From NCBI RefSeq assembly GCF_000332645.1, contig NZ_AMXN01000006.1, positions 124,001 through 188,000 on the forward strand: a stretch of DNA of 64,000 nt, read 5' to 3'. This document shows, piece by piece, positions 1-7,664 of the stretch. Position numbers and translations under genes: made by a program. Each line of letters begins with the position of its first letter. Within the stretch, counting starts at the first letter, position 1. The stretch is from Bacillus inaquosorum KCTC 13429. GTDB lineage: Bacteria; Bacillota; Bacilli; Bacillales; Bacillaceae. Under the pieces are notes generated by a model. That model was given only the letters and a program-made list of their open reading frames with translations, was not told the origin of the DNA and did no database searches.

Positions 1-1
1 T

Positions 2-490
2 CTCCGTCCGTCAGCCGACATTACGGACGAAATACCGTTTCAGCTGCGTCCCGCATTCACCCTGCATTCGACGCTGTCGCATGTCAAATTGATCAGAAAA
101 GGCGAGAGCGTCAGCTACGGAGCGGAATACACAGCGGAAAAAGACACATGGATCGGGACGGTGCCTGTAGGCTATGCGGACGGCTGGCTTCGAAAATTGA
201 AAGGAACCGAAATTCTTGTGAAGGGAAAACGGCTGAAAATCGCCGGCCGAATCTGCATGGACCAATTTATGGTAGAGCTGGATCAGGAATATCCGCCAGG
301 CACAAAAGTCACATTAATTGGCCGGCAGGGGGATGAATATATTTCCATGGATGAGATTGCAGGCAGGCTCGAAACCATTAACTACGAGGTATCTTGTACA
401 ATAAGTTCCCGGGTTCCCCGTATGTTTTTGGAAAATGGGAGTATAATGGAAGTAAGAAATCCTTTATTGCAGGAAAATGCAAGCAAATAG
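2..490 (+). CDS. alr: Alanine racemase, C-terminal part (5' end outside window)
   Basis: PLP-dependent racemase making D-alanine for peptidoglycan. Only the C-terminal ~162 codons are present; the frame is open from base 2 with no start, so the gene begins before the window. Visible family landmarks are SYGAEYTA (the segment holding the catalytic tyrosine, Tyr265 in the Geobacillus enzyme), [14 protein letters not shown] and the C-terminal TINYEV...RVPR block. It sits directly upstream of ndoAI-ndoA, as in B. subtilis 168. An 11-bp dyad (CTCATAATGAG) lies just after the stop. Confidence 0.95.
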   Translation, partial: LRPSADITDEIPFQLRPAFTLHSTLSHVKLIRKGESVSYGAEYTAEKDTWIGTVPVGYADGWLRKLKGTEILVKGKRLKIAGRICMDQFMVELDQEYPPGTKVTLIGRQGDEYISMDEIAGRLETINYEVSCTISSRVPRMFLENGSIMEVRNPLLQENASK

Positions 491-520
491 CATCTCATAA
501 TGAGAATTCATAAAACAGCT

Positions 521-548
521 TTGCTTGAAGAGTGAATAATGGTATCAT
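521..548 (+). promoter_or_regulatory. Possible promoter of ndoAI-ndoA
   Basis: TTGCTT (521-526) and TATCAT (543-548) are 16 nt apart, about 50 nt before the ndoAI start. Seen in sequence; activity is inference. Confidence 0.35.
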
Positions 549-604
549 TATCACTGGATGGATAAAAGAGTCGTATCCGTAAGTTTGGTGGAGGTGTATG
601 TTTT

Positions 605-886
605 TTGTCTGAATCCAGCGCAAGAACCGAAATGAAAATCAGCTTGCCCGAAAACCTAGTAGCTGAATTGGATGGTGTAGCGATGCGGGAGAAACGAAGC
701 AGAAACGAACTGATATCACAAGCAGTGAGAGCGTATGTCAGCGAACGAACAACTCGTCACAACCGTGATTTGATGAGACGCGGCTATATGGAAATGGCGA
801 AAATCAACCTGAATATTTCTTCTGAGGCTCACTTTGCGGAGTGCGAGGCTGAAACGACAGTTGAGCGCTTAGTCAGCGGAGGATAA
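605..886 (+). CDS. ndoAI: Antitoxin NdoAI (EndB/MazE-type)
   Basis: 93-residue antitoxin that neutralises the NdoA (MazF) endoribonuclease. The N-terminal half is a ribbon-helix-helix DNA-binding segment ([15 protein letters not shown] followed by the [11 protein letters not shown] helix); the C-terminal tail binds toxin and is expected to be degraded by ClpXP. The start is TTG at 605, set by the GGTGGAGGTG Shine-Dalgarno at 587-596. The stop lies 4 nt before the toxin start, so the pair is one transcription unit. Length and sequence match the 168 protein. Confidence 0.93.
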   Translation: MSESSARTEMKISLPENLVAELDGVAMREKRSRNELISQAVRAYVSERTTRHNRDLMRRGYMEMAKINLNISSEAHFAECEAETTVERLVSGG

Positions 887-890
887 TCAT

Positions 891-1241
891 TTGATTGTGA
901 AACGCGGCGATGTTTATTTTGCTGATTTATCTCCTGTTGTTGGCTCAGAGCAAGGCGGGGTGCGCCCGGTTTTAGTGATCCAAAATGACATCGGAAATCG
1001 CTTCAGCCCAACTGCTATTGTTGCAGCCATAACAGCACAAATACAGAAAGCGAAATTACCAACCCACGTCGAAATCGATGCAAAACGCTACGGTTTTGAA
1101 AGAGATTCCGTTATTTTGCTGGAGCAAATTCGGACGATTGACAAGCAAAGATTAACGGATAAGATTACTCATCTGGATGATGAAATGATGGATAAGGTTG
1201 ATGAAGCCTTACAAATCAGTTTGGCACTCATTGATTTTTAG
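891..1241 (+). CDS. ndoA: Endoribonuclease toxin NdoA (MazF/EndoA)
   Basis: 116-residue sequence-specific mRNA interferase (UACAU-type in B. subtilis). Family features seen: the N-terminal [20 protein letters not shown] barrel start, [12 protein letters not shown], and [10 protein letters not shown]. The start is TTG at 891, with GCGGAGG ten bases upstream at the end of ndoAI. A rho-independent terminator follows at 1254, so the TA operon is separated from the rsb operon. Confidence 0.95.
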   Translation: MIVKRGDVYFADLSPVVGSEQGGVRPVLVIQNDIGNRFSPTAIVAAITAQIQKAKLPTHVEIDAKRYGFERDSVILLEQIRTIDKQRLTDKITHLDDEMMDKVDEALQISLALIDF

Positions 1242-1253
1242 ACATATGTACAG

Positions 1254-1280
1254 GTTGCTCAAATAGAGCAACTTTTTTTG
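1254..1280 (+). terminator. Rho-independent terminator after ndoA
   Basis: 7-bp stem GTTGCTC (1254-1260) / GAGCAAC (1266-1272), 5-nt loop, then seven T. Confidence 0.85.
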
Positions 1281-1306
1281 TTTTCAAAAAACATAAACGA
1301 TATAAT
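1278..1306 (+). promoter_or_regulatory. SigA-type promoter of the rsbR-sigB operon
   Basis: TTGTTT (1278-1283), 17-nt spacer, perfect TATAAT (1301-1306). This fits the known vegetative promoter at the head of the eight-gene sigB operon. Confidence 0.7.
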
Positions 1307-1356
1307 AGTGAAATAACGAAAAAAATATGTTGTTTTTTATCGGGAGGTAAGCGAAT

Positions 1357-2181
1357 TTGATGTCGAATCAGACTGTATACCAGTTCATTGCCGAGAATCA
1401 AAATGAACTGCTCCAACTGTGGACTGACACACTAAAAGAATTAAGCGAGCAAGAATCATATCAGCTGACTGACCAAGTGTATGAAAATATATCTAAAGAG
1501 TATATCGACATTCTTCTTTCATCTGTTAAGGATGACAGTGCTGCTGAAAGCCAAATCAGCGAACTGGCGCTGAGAGCCGTCCAAATTGGACTTTCTTTGA
1601 AGTTTCTGGCTACGGCGCTAGCTGAATTCTGGAAGCGTCTCTACACGAAAATGAATGATAAGAGATTGCCAGATCAAGAGAGTACGGAATTAATCTGGCA
1701 GATCGACCGCTTTTTCAGCCCGATTAATACAGAAATCTTTAACCAATACTCAATCTCATGGGAGAAAACAGTATCCCTGCAAAAAATCGCGCTGCAGGAG
1801 CTATCTGCGCCACTCATCCCGGTGTTTGAAAATATCACCGTGATGCCGCTTGTCGGAACAATTGATACCGAACGCGCTAAACGAATTATGGAAAACCTTT
1901 TAAACGGCGTCGTCAAACACCGATCACAAGTCGTGTTGATTGATATTACGGGTGTTCCTGTCGTCGACACGATGGTTGCCCATCATATTATTCAGGCGTC
2001 TGAGGCGGTAAGGCTTGTCGGAGCGAAATGCCTGCTAGCCGGAATCCGTCCGGAAATTGCACAGACCATCGTTAACCTGGGGATAGATTTATCCCAAGTT
2101 ATTACTAAGAATACCCTGCAAAAAGGAATTCAAACAGCATTGGAAATGACAGATCGAAAAATTGTTTCATTGGGGGAATAA
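1357..2181 (+). CDS. rsbR: Stressosome scaffold/sensor RsbR (RsbRA)
   Basis: 274-residue stressosome subunit. The N-terminal non-heme globin-like domain (about 1-135) forms the turrets and the C-terminal STAS domain (about 150-262) forms the core with RsbS. The two RsbT phosphorylation sites are present: Thr171 (in IDTERA) and Thr205 (in VDTMVA). The start is taken as TTG at 1357, 8 nt from GGGAGGT, giving the 274-residue length; ATG at 1360 is the alternative. First gene of the operon. Confidence 0.95.
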   Translation: MMSNQTVYQFIAENQNELLQLWTDTLKELSEQESYQLTDQVYENISKEYIDILLSSVKDDSAAESQISELALRAVQIGLSLKFLATALAEFWKRLYTKMNDKRLPDQESTELIWQIDRFFSPINTEIFNQYSISWEKTVSLQKIALQELSAPLIPVFENITVMPLVGTIDTERAKRIMENLLNGVVKHRSQVVLIDITGVPVVDTMVAHHIIQASEAVRLVGAKCLLAGIRPEIAQTIVNLGIDLSQVITKNTLQKGIQTALEMTDRKIVSLGE

Positions 2182-2185
2182 CATT

Positions 2186-2551
2186 TTGAGACATCCGAAA
2201 ATCCCGATCTTGAAACTGTATAATTGCTTATTAGTGTCCATTCAATGGGAACTTGATGACCAAACCGCATTAACCTTTCAAGAAGACTTATTAAATAAAA
2301 TATACGAAACAGGTGCTAACGGGGTTGTCATTGACCTGACATCTGTGGACATGATTGATTCCTTTATCGCTAAAGTGCTGGGCGACGTGATCACGATGTC
2401 TAAACTAATGGGCGCAAAAGTGGTCTTGACGGGAATTCAGCCTGCTGTGGCAGTTACGCTGATTGAACTTGGAATCGCACTTGAGGAAATCGAAACCGCG
2501 CTCGACTTAGAGCAGGGGCTTGAGACATTGAAGCGGGAATTGGGGGAATAG
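2186..2551 (+). CDS. rsbS: Stressosome antagonist RsbS
   Basis: 121-residue single STAS-domain protein that holds RsbT in the stressosome until phosphorylated. Ser59, the RsbT target, is visible in DMIDSF. The start is TTG at 2186; a longer frame exists upstream, but GGGGGA at 2172-2177 and the family length fix the start. It begins 4 nt after the rsbR stop. Confidence 0.94.
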
Positions 2552-2554
2552 CGA

Positions 2555-2956
2555 ATGAACGACCAATCCTGTGTAAAAATCATGACAGAATGGGATATTG
2601 TGGCCGCCAGACAACTGGGACGAAACGTTGCAAAAGAACTCGGTTTCGGCACGGTAGACCAGGCTAGAATTACAACGGCTATTTCAGAATTAGCCAGGAA
2701 CATTTATTTATACGCCGGTAAAGGCCAGATTGGAATTGAACAGGTCGCAGACAGAGGAAAAAAGGGCCTGAAAATCATAGCGGAAGACCAAGGGCCGGGA
2801 ATTCCTGATATCCGCAAAGTCATGGAAGACGGGTTTTCAACGTCTGGCGGACTCGGAGCGGGACTTCCCGGCGTGAAAAGGCTGATGGATGAATTCAGTT
2901 TAAATTCCGTATCGGGGGAAGGAACAGAGATACAAGCCATTAAATGGCTTCGGTAG
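2555..2956 (+). CDS. rsbT: Serine/threonine switch kinase RsbT
   Basis: 133-residue GHKL-fold kinase that phosphorylates RsbS and RsbR and then, once released, binds and activates the RsbU phosphatase. The N box (AISELARNIYLYAG) and G boxes (EDQGPGIPD, GLGAGLPG) are intact. It starts 3 nt after the rsbS stop. Confidence 0.95.
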   Translation: MNDQSCVKIMTEWDIVAARQLGRNVAKELGFGTVDQARITTAISELARNIYLYAGKGQIGIEQVADRGKKGLKIIAEDQGPGIPDIRKVMEDGFSTSGGLGAGLPGVKRLMDEFSLNSVSGEGTEIQAIKWLR

Positions 2957-2967
2957 GAGGTAAGAAC

Positions 2968-3975
2968 GTGGATTTTAGGGAGGTTATTGAGCAGCGGTAT
3001 CATCAGCTGCTTAGTCGATATATAGCCGAATTAACAGAAACATCTTTATATCAAGCCCAAAAATTCAGCCGAAAAACAATCGAGCATCAAATTCCTCCGG
3101 AAGAAATCATCAGCATTCATCGCAAAGTGCTGAAGGAGCTGTATCCGAGTCTCCCGGAAGATGTTTTTCATTCGCTGGATTTTTTAATAGAAGTCATGAT
3201 TGGATATGGAATGGCTTATCAGGAGCATCAAACCCTCAGGGGGATACAGCAGGAAATCAAATCAGAAATTGAAATTGCGGCAAATGTCCAGCAGACGCTG
3301 CTCGGAACAAAGATTCCGCAGGAAGAAGCACTGGATATCGGCGCCATCAGTGTGCCCGCTAAACAGATGAGCGGTGATTACTACCACTTTGTCAAAGACA
3401 AGGAATCGATTAATATCGCAATCGCGGACGTGATCGGAAAAGGCATTCCGGCGGCACTTTGCATGTCCATGATTAAATACGCGATGGACTCTTTGCCGGA
3501 AACGGGTATACACCCTTCTCAGGTGCTGAAAAATTTAAATCGGGTTGTTGAACAAAACGTTGACGCAAGTATGTTTATTACGATGTTTTATGCAAATTAC
3601 AATATGGACAAGCATCGATTTACATACGCTTCAGCAGGACATGAACCGGGATTCTATTATTCTCAGAAAGACAACACGTTTTACGATTTAGAGGCCAAAG
3701 GGCTCGTTCTTGGTATCTCGCAGGATTATGACTACAAACAATTTGATCAGCATCTGGAAAAGGGAGATATGATTGTTCTCTTTTCTGACGGCGTCACAGA
3801 ATGCAGGACGGAAAACGGCTTCTTGGAGCGTCATGATATACAGAAGCTCATTGAGGAACATATGTGTGGCTCTGCGCAGGAAATGGTCAAAAACATTTAT
3901 GACAGCCTCCTCAAATTGCAGGATTTTCAGCTTCACGATGATTTTACGTTAATTGTTTTAAGAAGAAAGGTTTAG
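2968..3975 (+). CDS. rsbU: PP2C-type phosphatase RsbU (environmental stress branch)
   Basis: 335-residue protein. The N-terminal ~80-residue four-helix domain binds RsbT; the C-terminal PPM/SpoIIE phosphatase domain (about 120-335) dephosphorylates RsbV-P. Metal-binding motifs seen are GDYYHF, IADVIGKGIPA, FSDGVTE and DDFTLIVL. The start is GTG at 2968, 7 nt after the AGGAGG at 2955-2960; upstream in-frame ATG at 2944 lacks such a site. The stop codon overlaps the -35 element of the internal SigB promoter. Confidence 0.95.
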   Translation: MDFREVIEQRYHQLLSRYIAELTETSLYQAQKFSRKTIEHQIPPEEIISIHRKVLKELYPSLPEDVFHSLDFLIEVMIGYGMAYQEHQTLRGIQQEIKSEIEIAANVQQTLLGTKIPQEEALDIGAISVPAKQMSGDYYHFVKDKESINIAIADVIGKGIPAALCMSMIKYAMDSLPETGIHPSQVLKNLNRVVEQNVDASMFITMFYANYNMDKHRFTYASAGHEPGFYYSQKDNTFYDLEAKGLVLGISQDYDYKQFDQHLEKGDMIVLFSDGVTECRTENGFLERHDIQKLIEEHMCGSAQEMVKNIYDSLLKLQDFQLHDDFTLIVLRRKV

Positions 3976-3995
3976 CGTTTGCGAGCCGAGGGTAT
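3970..3995 (+). promoter_or_regulatory. SigB-dependent promoter upstream of rsbV
   Basis: GTTTAG (3970-3975), 14-nt spacer, GGGTAT (3990-3995). This fits the SigB consensus (GTTTAA / GGGTAT) and the known autoregulatory promoter for rsbV-rsbW-sigB-rsbX. Confidence 0.9.
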
Positions 3996-4036
3996 ACAAC
4001 AATTAAAGATTTGAAGGATAATTTGAGGTGATACGA

Positions 4037-4366
4037 ATGAATATAAATGTTGATGTGAAACAGAATGTGGATGATATACAAGTAAACATTGCAGGAGAAA
4101 TCGATGTGTATTCAGCTCCGGTGCTCAGAGAGAAGCTTGTTCCTCTAGCAGAACAAGGCGCTGACTTAAGGATTTGCCTGAAGGATGTCAGCTACATGGA
4201 CAGTACCGGACTTGGCGTCTTTGTAGGGGTTTTTAAAACAGTGAAAAAACAAGGCGGTTCCCTCAAGCTTGAAAATCTGTCTGACCGGCTGATCCGTCTA
4301 TTCGAAATTACTGGTCTTAAGGACATCATTGATATTTCTGCAAAGTCAGAAGGTGGAGTGCAATGA
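4037..4366 (+). CDS. rsbV: Anti-anti-sigma factor RsbV
   Basis: 109-residue STAS protein that captures RsbW when dephosphorylated, freeing SigB. The RsbW phosphorylation site Ser56 is seen in YMDSTGLG. Start ATG at 4037, 8 nt after GAGGTG; a longer frame from 4028 adds only three residues and lacks spacing. It overlaps rsbW by 4 nt (ATGA), suggesting translational coupling. Confidence 0.95.
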   Translation: MNINVDVKQNVDDIQVNIAGEIDVYSAPVLREKLVPLAEQGADLRICLKDVSYMDSTGLGVFVGVFKTVKKQGGSLKLENLSDRLIRLFEITGLKDIIDISAKSEGGVQ

Positions 4367-4845
4367 AGAATAACGCAGATTACATCGAAATGAAAGTGCC
4401 GGCCCAGCCTGAATATGTAGGGATTATAAGGCTGACACTGTCAGGCGTCGCGAGCAGAATGGGCTATACGTACGATGAAATTGAAGATCTGAAAATCGCA
4501 GTCAGTGAAGCGTGTACAAATGCGGTTCAGCACGCTTACAAAGAAGATAAAAATGGGGAAGTGTCAATACGATTCGGTGTGTTCGAGGATCGTTTAGAGG
4601 TCATTGTGGCGGATGAAGGCGACAGCTTTGATTTTGATGAAAAACAGCAGGATCTTGGGCCGTACACACCTTCACACACAGTCGATCAATTATCAGAAGG
4701 AGGGCTCGGTCTATATTTAATGGAAACGCTCATGGATGAAGTCAGAGTGCAAAACAACTCCGGCGTCACCGTAGCGATGACAAAGTATTTAAATGGGGAG
4801 CGAGTTGATCATGACACAACCATCAAAAACTACGAAACTAACTAA
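4363..4845 (+). CDS. rsbW: Anti-sigma B factor and serine kinase RsbW
   Basis: 160-residue GHKL kinase that binds SigB and phosphorylates RsbV Ser56. The N box ([14 protein letters not shown]) and G boxes ([19 protein letters not shown]) are visible. It overlaps rsbV by 4 nt and sigB by 35 nt, which keeps the ratio of partner proteins coupled. Confidence 0.95.
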   Translation: MKNNADYIEMKVPAQPEYVGIIRLTLSGVASRMGYTYDEIEDLKIAVSEACTNAVQHAYKEDKNGEVSIRFGVFEDRLEVIVADEGDSFDFDEKQQDLGPYTPSHTVDQLSEGGLGLYLMETLMDEVRVQNNSGVTVAMTKYLNGERVDHDTTIKNYETN

Positions 4846-5599
4846 GGATGAAGTCGATCGGCTCATAAGCGATTACCAAACAAATCAAGATGAACAGGCG
4901 CAAGAAACGCTTGTGCAGGTGTATACAAATCTGGTTGATATGCTTGCGAAAAAATATTCAAAAGGCAAAAGCTTTCACGAGGATCTCCGCCAGGTCGGCA
5001 TGATTGGGCTGCTCGGCGCGATTAAGCGATATGATCCCGTCGTCGGCAAATCGTTTGAAGCTTTTGCAATTCCTACAATCATCGGTGAAATTAAACGTTT
5101 CCTCAGAGATAAAACGTGGAGCGTTCACGTGCCGAGACGGATTAAAGAACTGGGACCAAGAATCAAAATGGCGGTTGATCAGCTGACGACTGAAACACAA
5201 AGGTCGCCGAAAGTAGAAGAGATTGCCGAATTCCTTGATGTTTCAGAAGAAGAGGTTCTTGAAACGATGGAAATGGGCAAAAGCTATCAAGCCTTATCCG
5301 TTGACCACAGCATTGAAGCGGATGCGGACGGAAGCACCGTCACGATTCTTGATATCGTCGGATCACAGGAGGACGGATATGAGCGGGTCAACCAGCAAAT
5401 GATGCTGCAAAGCGTGCTTCATGTCCTTTCAGACCGTGAAAAACAAATCATAGACCTTACGTATATCCAAAACAAAAGCCAAAAAGAAACTGGGGACATT
5501 CTCGGTATATCTCAAATGCACGTCTCGCGTCTGCAGCGCAAAGCTGTGAAGAAGCTCAGAGAGGCCTTGATTGAAGATCCCTCCATGGAGTTAATGTAA
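4811..5599 (+). CDS. sigB: General stress sigma factor SigB
   Basis: 262-residue alternative sigma factor recognising GTTTAA-N12-14-GGGTAT promoters. Region 2 (GMIGLLGAIKRYDP...FEAFAIPTIIGEIKR), region 3 and the region 4 helix-turn-helix (QKETGDILGISQMHVSRLQRK) are complete. The start is ATG at 4811 inside rsbW. The stop TAA shares its last base with the rsbX start. Confidence 0.96.
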   Translation: MTQPSKTTKLTKDEVDRLISDYQTNQDEQAQETLVQVYTNLVDMLAKKYSKGKSFHEDLRQVGMIGLLGAIKRYDPVVGKSFEAFAIPTIIGEIKRFLRDKTWSVHVPRRIKELGPRIKMAVDQLTTETQRSPKVEEIAEFLDVSEEEVLETMEMGKSYQALSVDHSIEADADGSTVTILDIVGSQEDGYERVNQQMMLQSVLHVLSDREKQIIDLTYIQNKSQKETGDILGISQMHVSRLQRKAVKKLREALIEDPSMELM

Positions 5600-6198
5600 T
5601 GATCCAGGTTGAAGAAAACGAGCATATTCAAACCCTTGTATACCAAATGAATAAAGAAGGAAAATCGATTTGCGGCGACAGCTTTTTTATGAAGGCTGAT
5701 GATAAGGAGTTAATTTGTGCGGTAGCTGACGGACTTGGAAGCGGATCGCTTGCCAACGAATCCTCTGCAGCCATCAAAGCCTTAGTGGAAAACTATGCGA
5801 ATGAAGACGTACAAAGCATTATCGAACGCTGTAATCAGGCGATGAAAAACAAAAGAGGCGCAACAGCATCTATCCTGAAAATCAATTTTGAACAAAGGCA
5901 GTTTACGTACTGCTCTGTCGGAAACGTACGGTTTATTCTGCATTCCCCGTCTGGTGAAAGCTTTTATCCTCTGCCGATTTCAGGCTATTTATCAGGCAAG
6001 CCGCAAAAATACAAAACGCACACCGCCACTTATGAAAAGGGTTCAAAGTTCATTATACATACAGATGGACTCAACGTGCCCGACATCCGCTCCCATTTGA
6101 AAAAAGGCCAATCGGTAGAAGAAATATCGAATTCGCTGAAAATGTATACGACATCAAGAAAAGATGATCTGACCTATATTCTTGGACAGTTGTCCTAG
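5599..6198 (+). CDS. rsbX: PP2C-type phosphatase RsbX (stressosome reset)
   Basis: 199-residue PPM phosphatase that removes phosphate from RsbS-P and RsbR-P and so resets the stressosome. Motifs: AVADGLGSG near residue 43 and DDLTYIL at the C terminus. It overlaps sigB by one base (TAATG) and ends the operon at a strong terminator. Confidence 0.94.
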   Translation: MIQVEENEHIQTLVYQMNKEGKSICGDSFFMKADDKELICAVADGLGSGSLANESSAAIKALVENYANEDVQSIIERCNQAMKNKRGATASILKINFEQRQFTYCSVGNVRFILHSPSGESFYPLPISGYLSGKPQKYKTHTATYEKGSKFIIHTDGLNVPDIRSHLKKGQSVEEISNSLKMYTTSRKDDLTYILGQLS

Positions 6199-6213
6199 GA
6201 AGTCAGAAAACGA

Positions 6214-6240
6214 GAAGCTGGAATACCGGCTTCTTTTTTC
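6214..6240 (+). terminator. Terminator of the sigB operon
   Basis: Stem GAAGCTGG (6214-6221) / CCGGCTTC (6226-6233) with one G-U pair, AATA loop, then TTTTTT. Confidence 0.85.
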
Positions 6241-6242
6241 GG

Positions 6243-6271
6243 TTGACTATTAATAAGTACACTTATTATTT
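6243..6271 (+). promoter_or_regulatory. Promoter with MarR-type palindrome before ydcFGH
   Basis: TTGACT at 6243-6248 is followed by a perfect dyad TAATAAGT-AC-ACTTATTA (6251-6268) that spans the spacer and the probable -10. The operon contains the MarR-type regulator YdcH, so an autoregulatory operator is the likely reading (inference). Confidence 0.55.
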
Positions 6272-6285
6272 AGGGAGGTTGTAGA

Positions 6286-6711
6286 ATGTGGAATTATGAA
6301 TACACAGCGATAGCGGATGTTGATCTAGAAGAAATATGGAATCATTATCAGGAGACAGATACATGGAATCAATGGGATGCGGGTATCGCATCAGTTTCTT
6401 TGAGAGGGCCATTTCAAAATGGAACGGAAGGTACATTGCTTCAGCAAGGAAATACAGTTCCCTTTTGGCTTGAACAAGTGGAGAAACATCGGTCATTTTC
6501 TGTCATGGCCAATATGTCGCATACCAATGTAAAAATTGAATTTTCTCATGTGCTTCAAAAGCAAAAAGAAGGTCTTCACATAACGCATGGGATTGTATTA
6601 GAAGGAGCTGAAGCAAAAAAATGGGGAGAAATCATCGGGCATGAACTGTCTAAAGACATCCCGGCGGCTGTCAGCAGGCTTGTCCACCTTTGCGGAGGAG
6701 TGATAAAATGA
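6286..6711 (+). CDS. SRPBCC (START-like) domain protein, ydcF position
   Basis: 141 residues; the pattern ADVDLEEIWNHYQETDTWNQWDAGIASVSLRGPFQNGTEG and later conserved aromatics fit the polyketide-cyclase/SRPBCC ligand-binding fold. No catalytic function can be assigned. ATG follows AGGGAGG by 9 nt. First gene of a three-gene unit with an EVE-type protein (frameshifted here) and a MarR regulator; it occupies the place of ydcF in 168 but I cannot confirm identity from memory. Confidence 0.65.
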   Translation: MWNYEYTAIADVDLEEIWNHYQETDTWNQWDAGIASVSLRGPFQNGTEGTLLQQGNTVPFWLEQVEKHRSFSVMANMSHTNVKIEFSHVLQKQKEGLHITHGIVLEGAEAKKWGEIIGHELSKDIPAAVSRLVHLCGGVIK

Positions 6712-7146
6712 ACACGAAATATTGGATCGGCGTTGTGTCAGAGCAGCATGTATTAAAAGGTGCTGCCAGCTTTTGCACAGCTGTGTCACGGAAAAAAAGC
6801 CCCGCTCGCCAAAATGAAAGAGGGAGATTGGCTAATTTATTATTCTCCGAGAGACGCATATCCAGACGGCAAACTGCTGCGGAGTTTTACTGCGATCGGC
6901 AAAGTGAAAAGCGGAAACATCTACCCATATCAAATGGCTCCGAATTTTATCCCATACCGATTAGATATAGACTACTATCCATGCGATAAAATCGGTTTTT
7001 ACGGCATTAAATCACAACTTGAATTCGTTCAGGAAACCAAGCATCTCGGCTTTTTATTTCGGAGAGGACACTTTGAAATCAGCAAAAATGACTTTTTGAC
7101 AATATCACAAGCGATGGGAGTAAATATAAGTGGAATGGCACTCTGA
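6708..7146 (+). pseudogene. ydcG: EVE-domain protein ydcG, frameshifted
   Basis: The start MNTKYWIGVVSEQHVLKG (frame of 6708) and the body FAQLCHGKKAPLAKMKEGDW... (frame of 6760) belong to one EVE-domain protein (YTH-like fold that reads modified bases) but lie in different frames. The switch falls near 6771-6776 (GCCAGCTTTTGCA), where two bases appear to be missing relative to the expected GGFAQ coding. The other frame runs into unrelated sequence. Either a real inactivating deletion or a sequencing error. The last 17 nt overlap ydcH. Confidence 0.75.
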
Positions 7147-7573
7147 ATTTAGCGGTCCGAACACAAGCCCGGGTTTTTTATTATGGCAGGTTACACAAAG
7201 CTGGCAGCGGAAAGTGGGAAAAGCGTTGGCTGAGTTTGATCTGACCCACGTTCAATTTGTTCTGCTGACCTCGTGCAGGTACATGATTGCCCACGGAGAA
7301 ACCGTCACGCAAAAAAAACTCGCAAACTTCAGCCAGACCAATATCATGATGGTTTCGGAGGTTGTGCGGACGCTTGAGAGAAAAGGATTTATCCAAAGAA
7401 GCAAAAATCCTCAGGATAAAAGAGAGGTCCTCCTGTCACTTACAGAAACAGGAGGAGAAAAAGTAACAGCGGCTCTGCCGATTGTTGAGGAGATTGATCA
7501 AGCCTTCTTTGCGGCTGCGATGGAAAAAGAGAACTTTTTGAGCGGCTTGCAGGAACTTTTAAAAAATGAGTAA
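7130..7573 (+). CDS. ydcH: MarR-family transcriptional regulator YdcH
   Basis: 147 residues, the usual MarR length. The winged helix-turn-helix is at about 58-115 (TQKKLANFSQTNIMMVSEVVRTLERKGFI, then SKNPQDKREVLLSLT for the wing). Start GTG at 7130 lies inside the end of ydcG. It probably controls its own operon through the dyad at 6251-6268 (inference). Confidence 0.85.
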   Translation: MEWHSEFSGPNTSPGFLLWQVTQSWQRKVGKALAEFDLTHVQFVLLTSCRYMIAHGETVTQKKLANFSQTNIMMVSEVVRTLERKGFIQRSKNPQDKREVLLSLTETGGEKVTAALPIVEEIDQAFFAAAMEKENFLSGLQELLKNE

Positions 7574-7578
7574 ACACG

Positions 7579-7601
7579 GGCAGCGCCAGCTGTCTTTTTT
7601 T
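7579..7601 (+). terminator. Terminator after ydcH
   Basis: Stem GGCAGC (7579-7584) / GCTGTC (7589-7594), GCCA loop, followed by seven T. Confidence 0.7.
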
Positions 7602-7664
7602 ATGTGTTTTTTTCGGTTTTTGATACACTAGAGAAAGAACGACAAAATTGGAGGCTTTGGTTAC

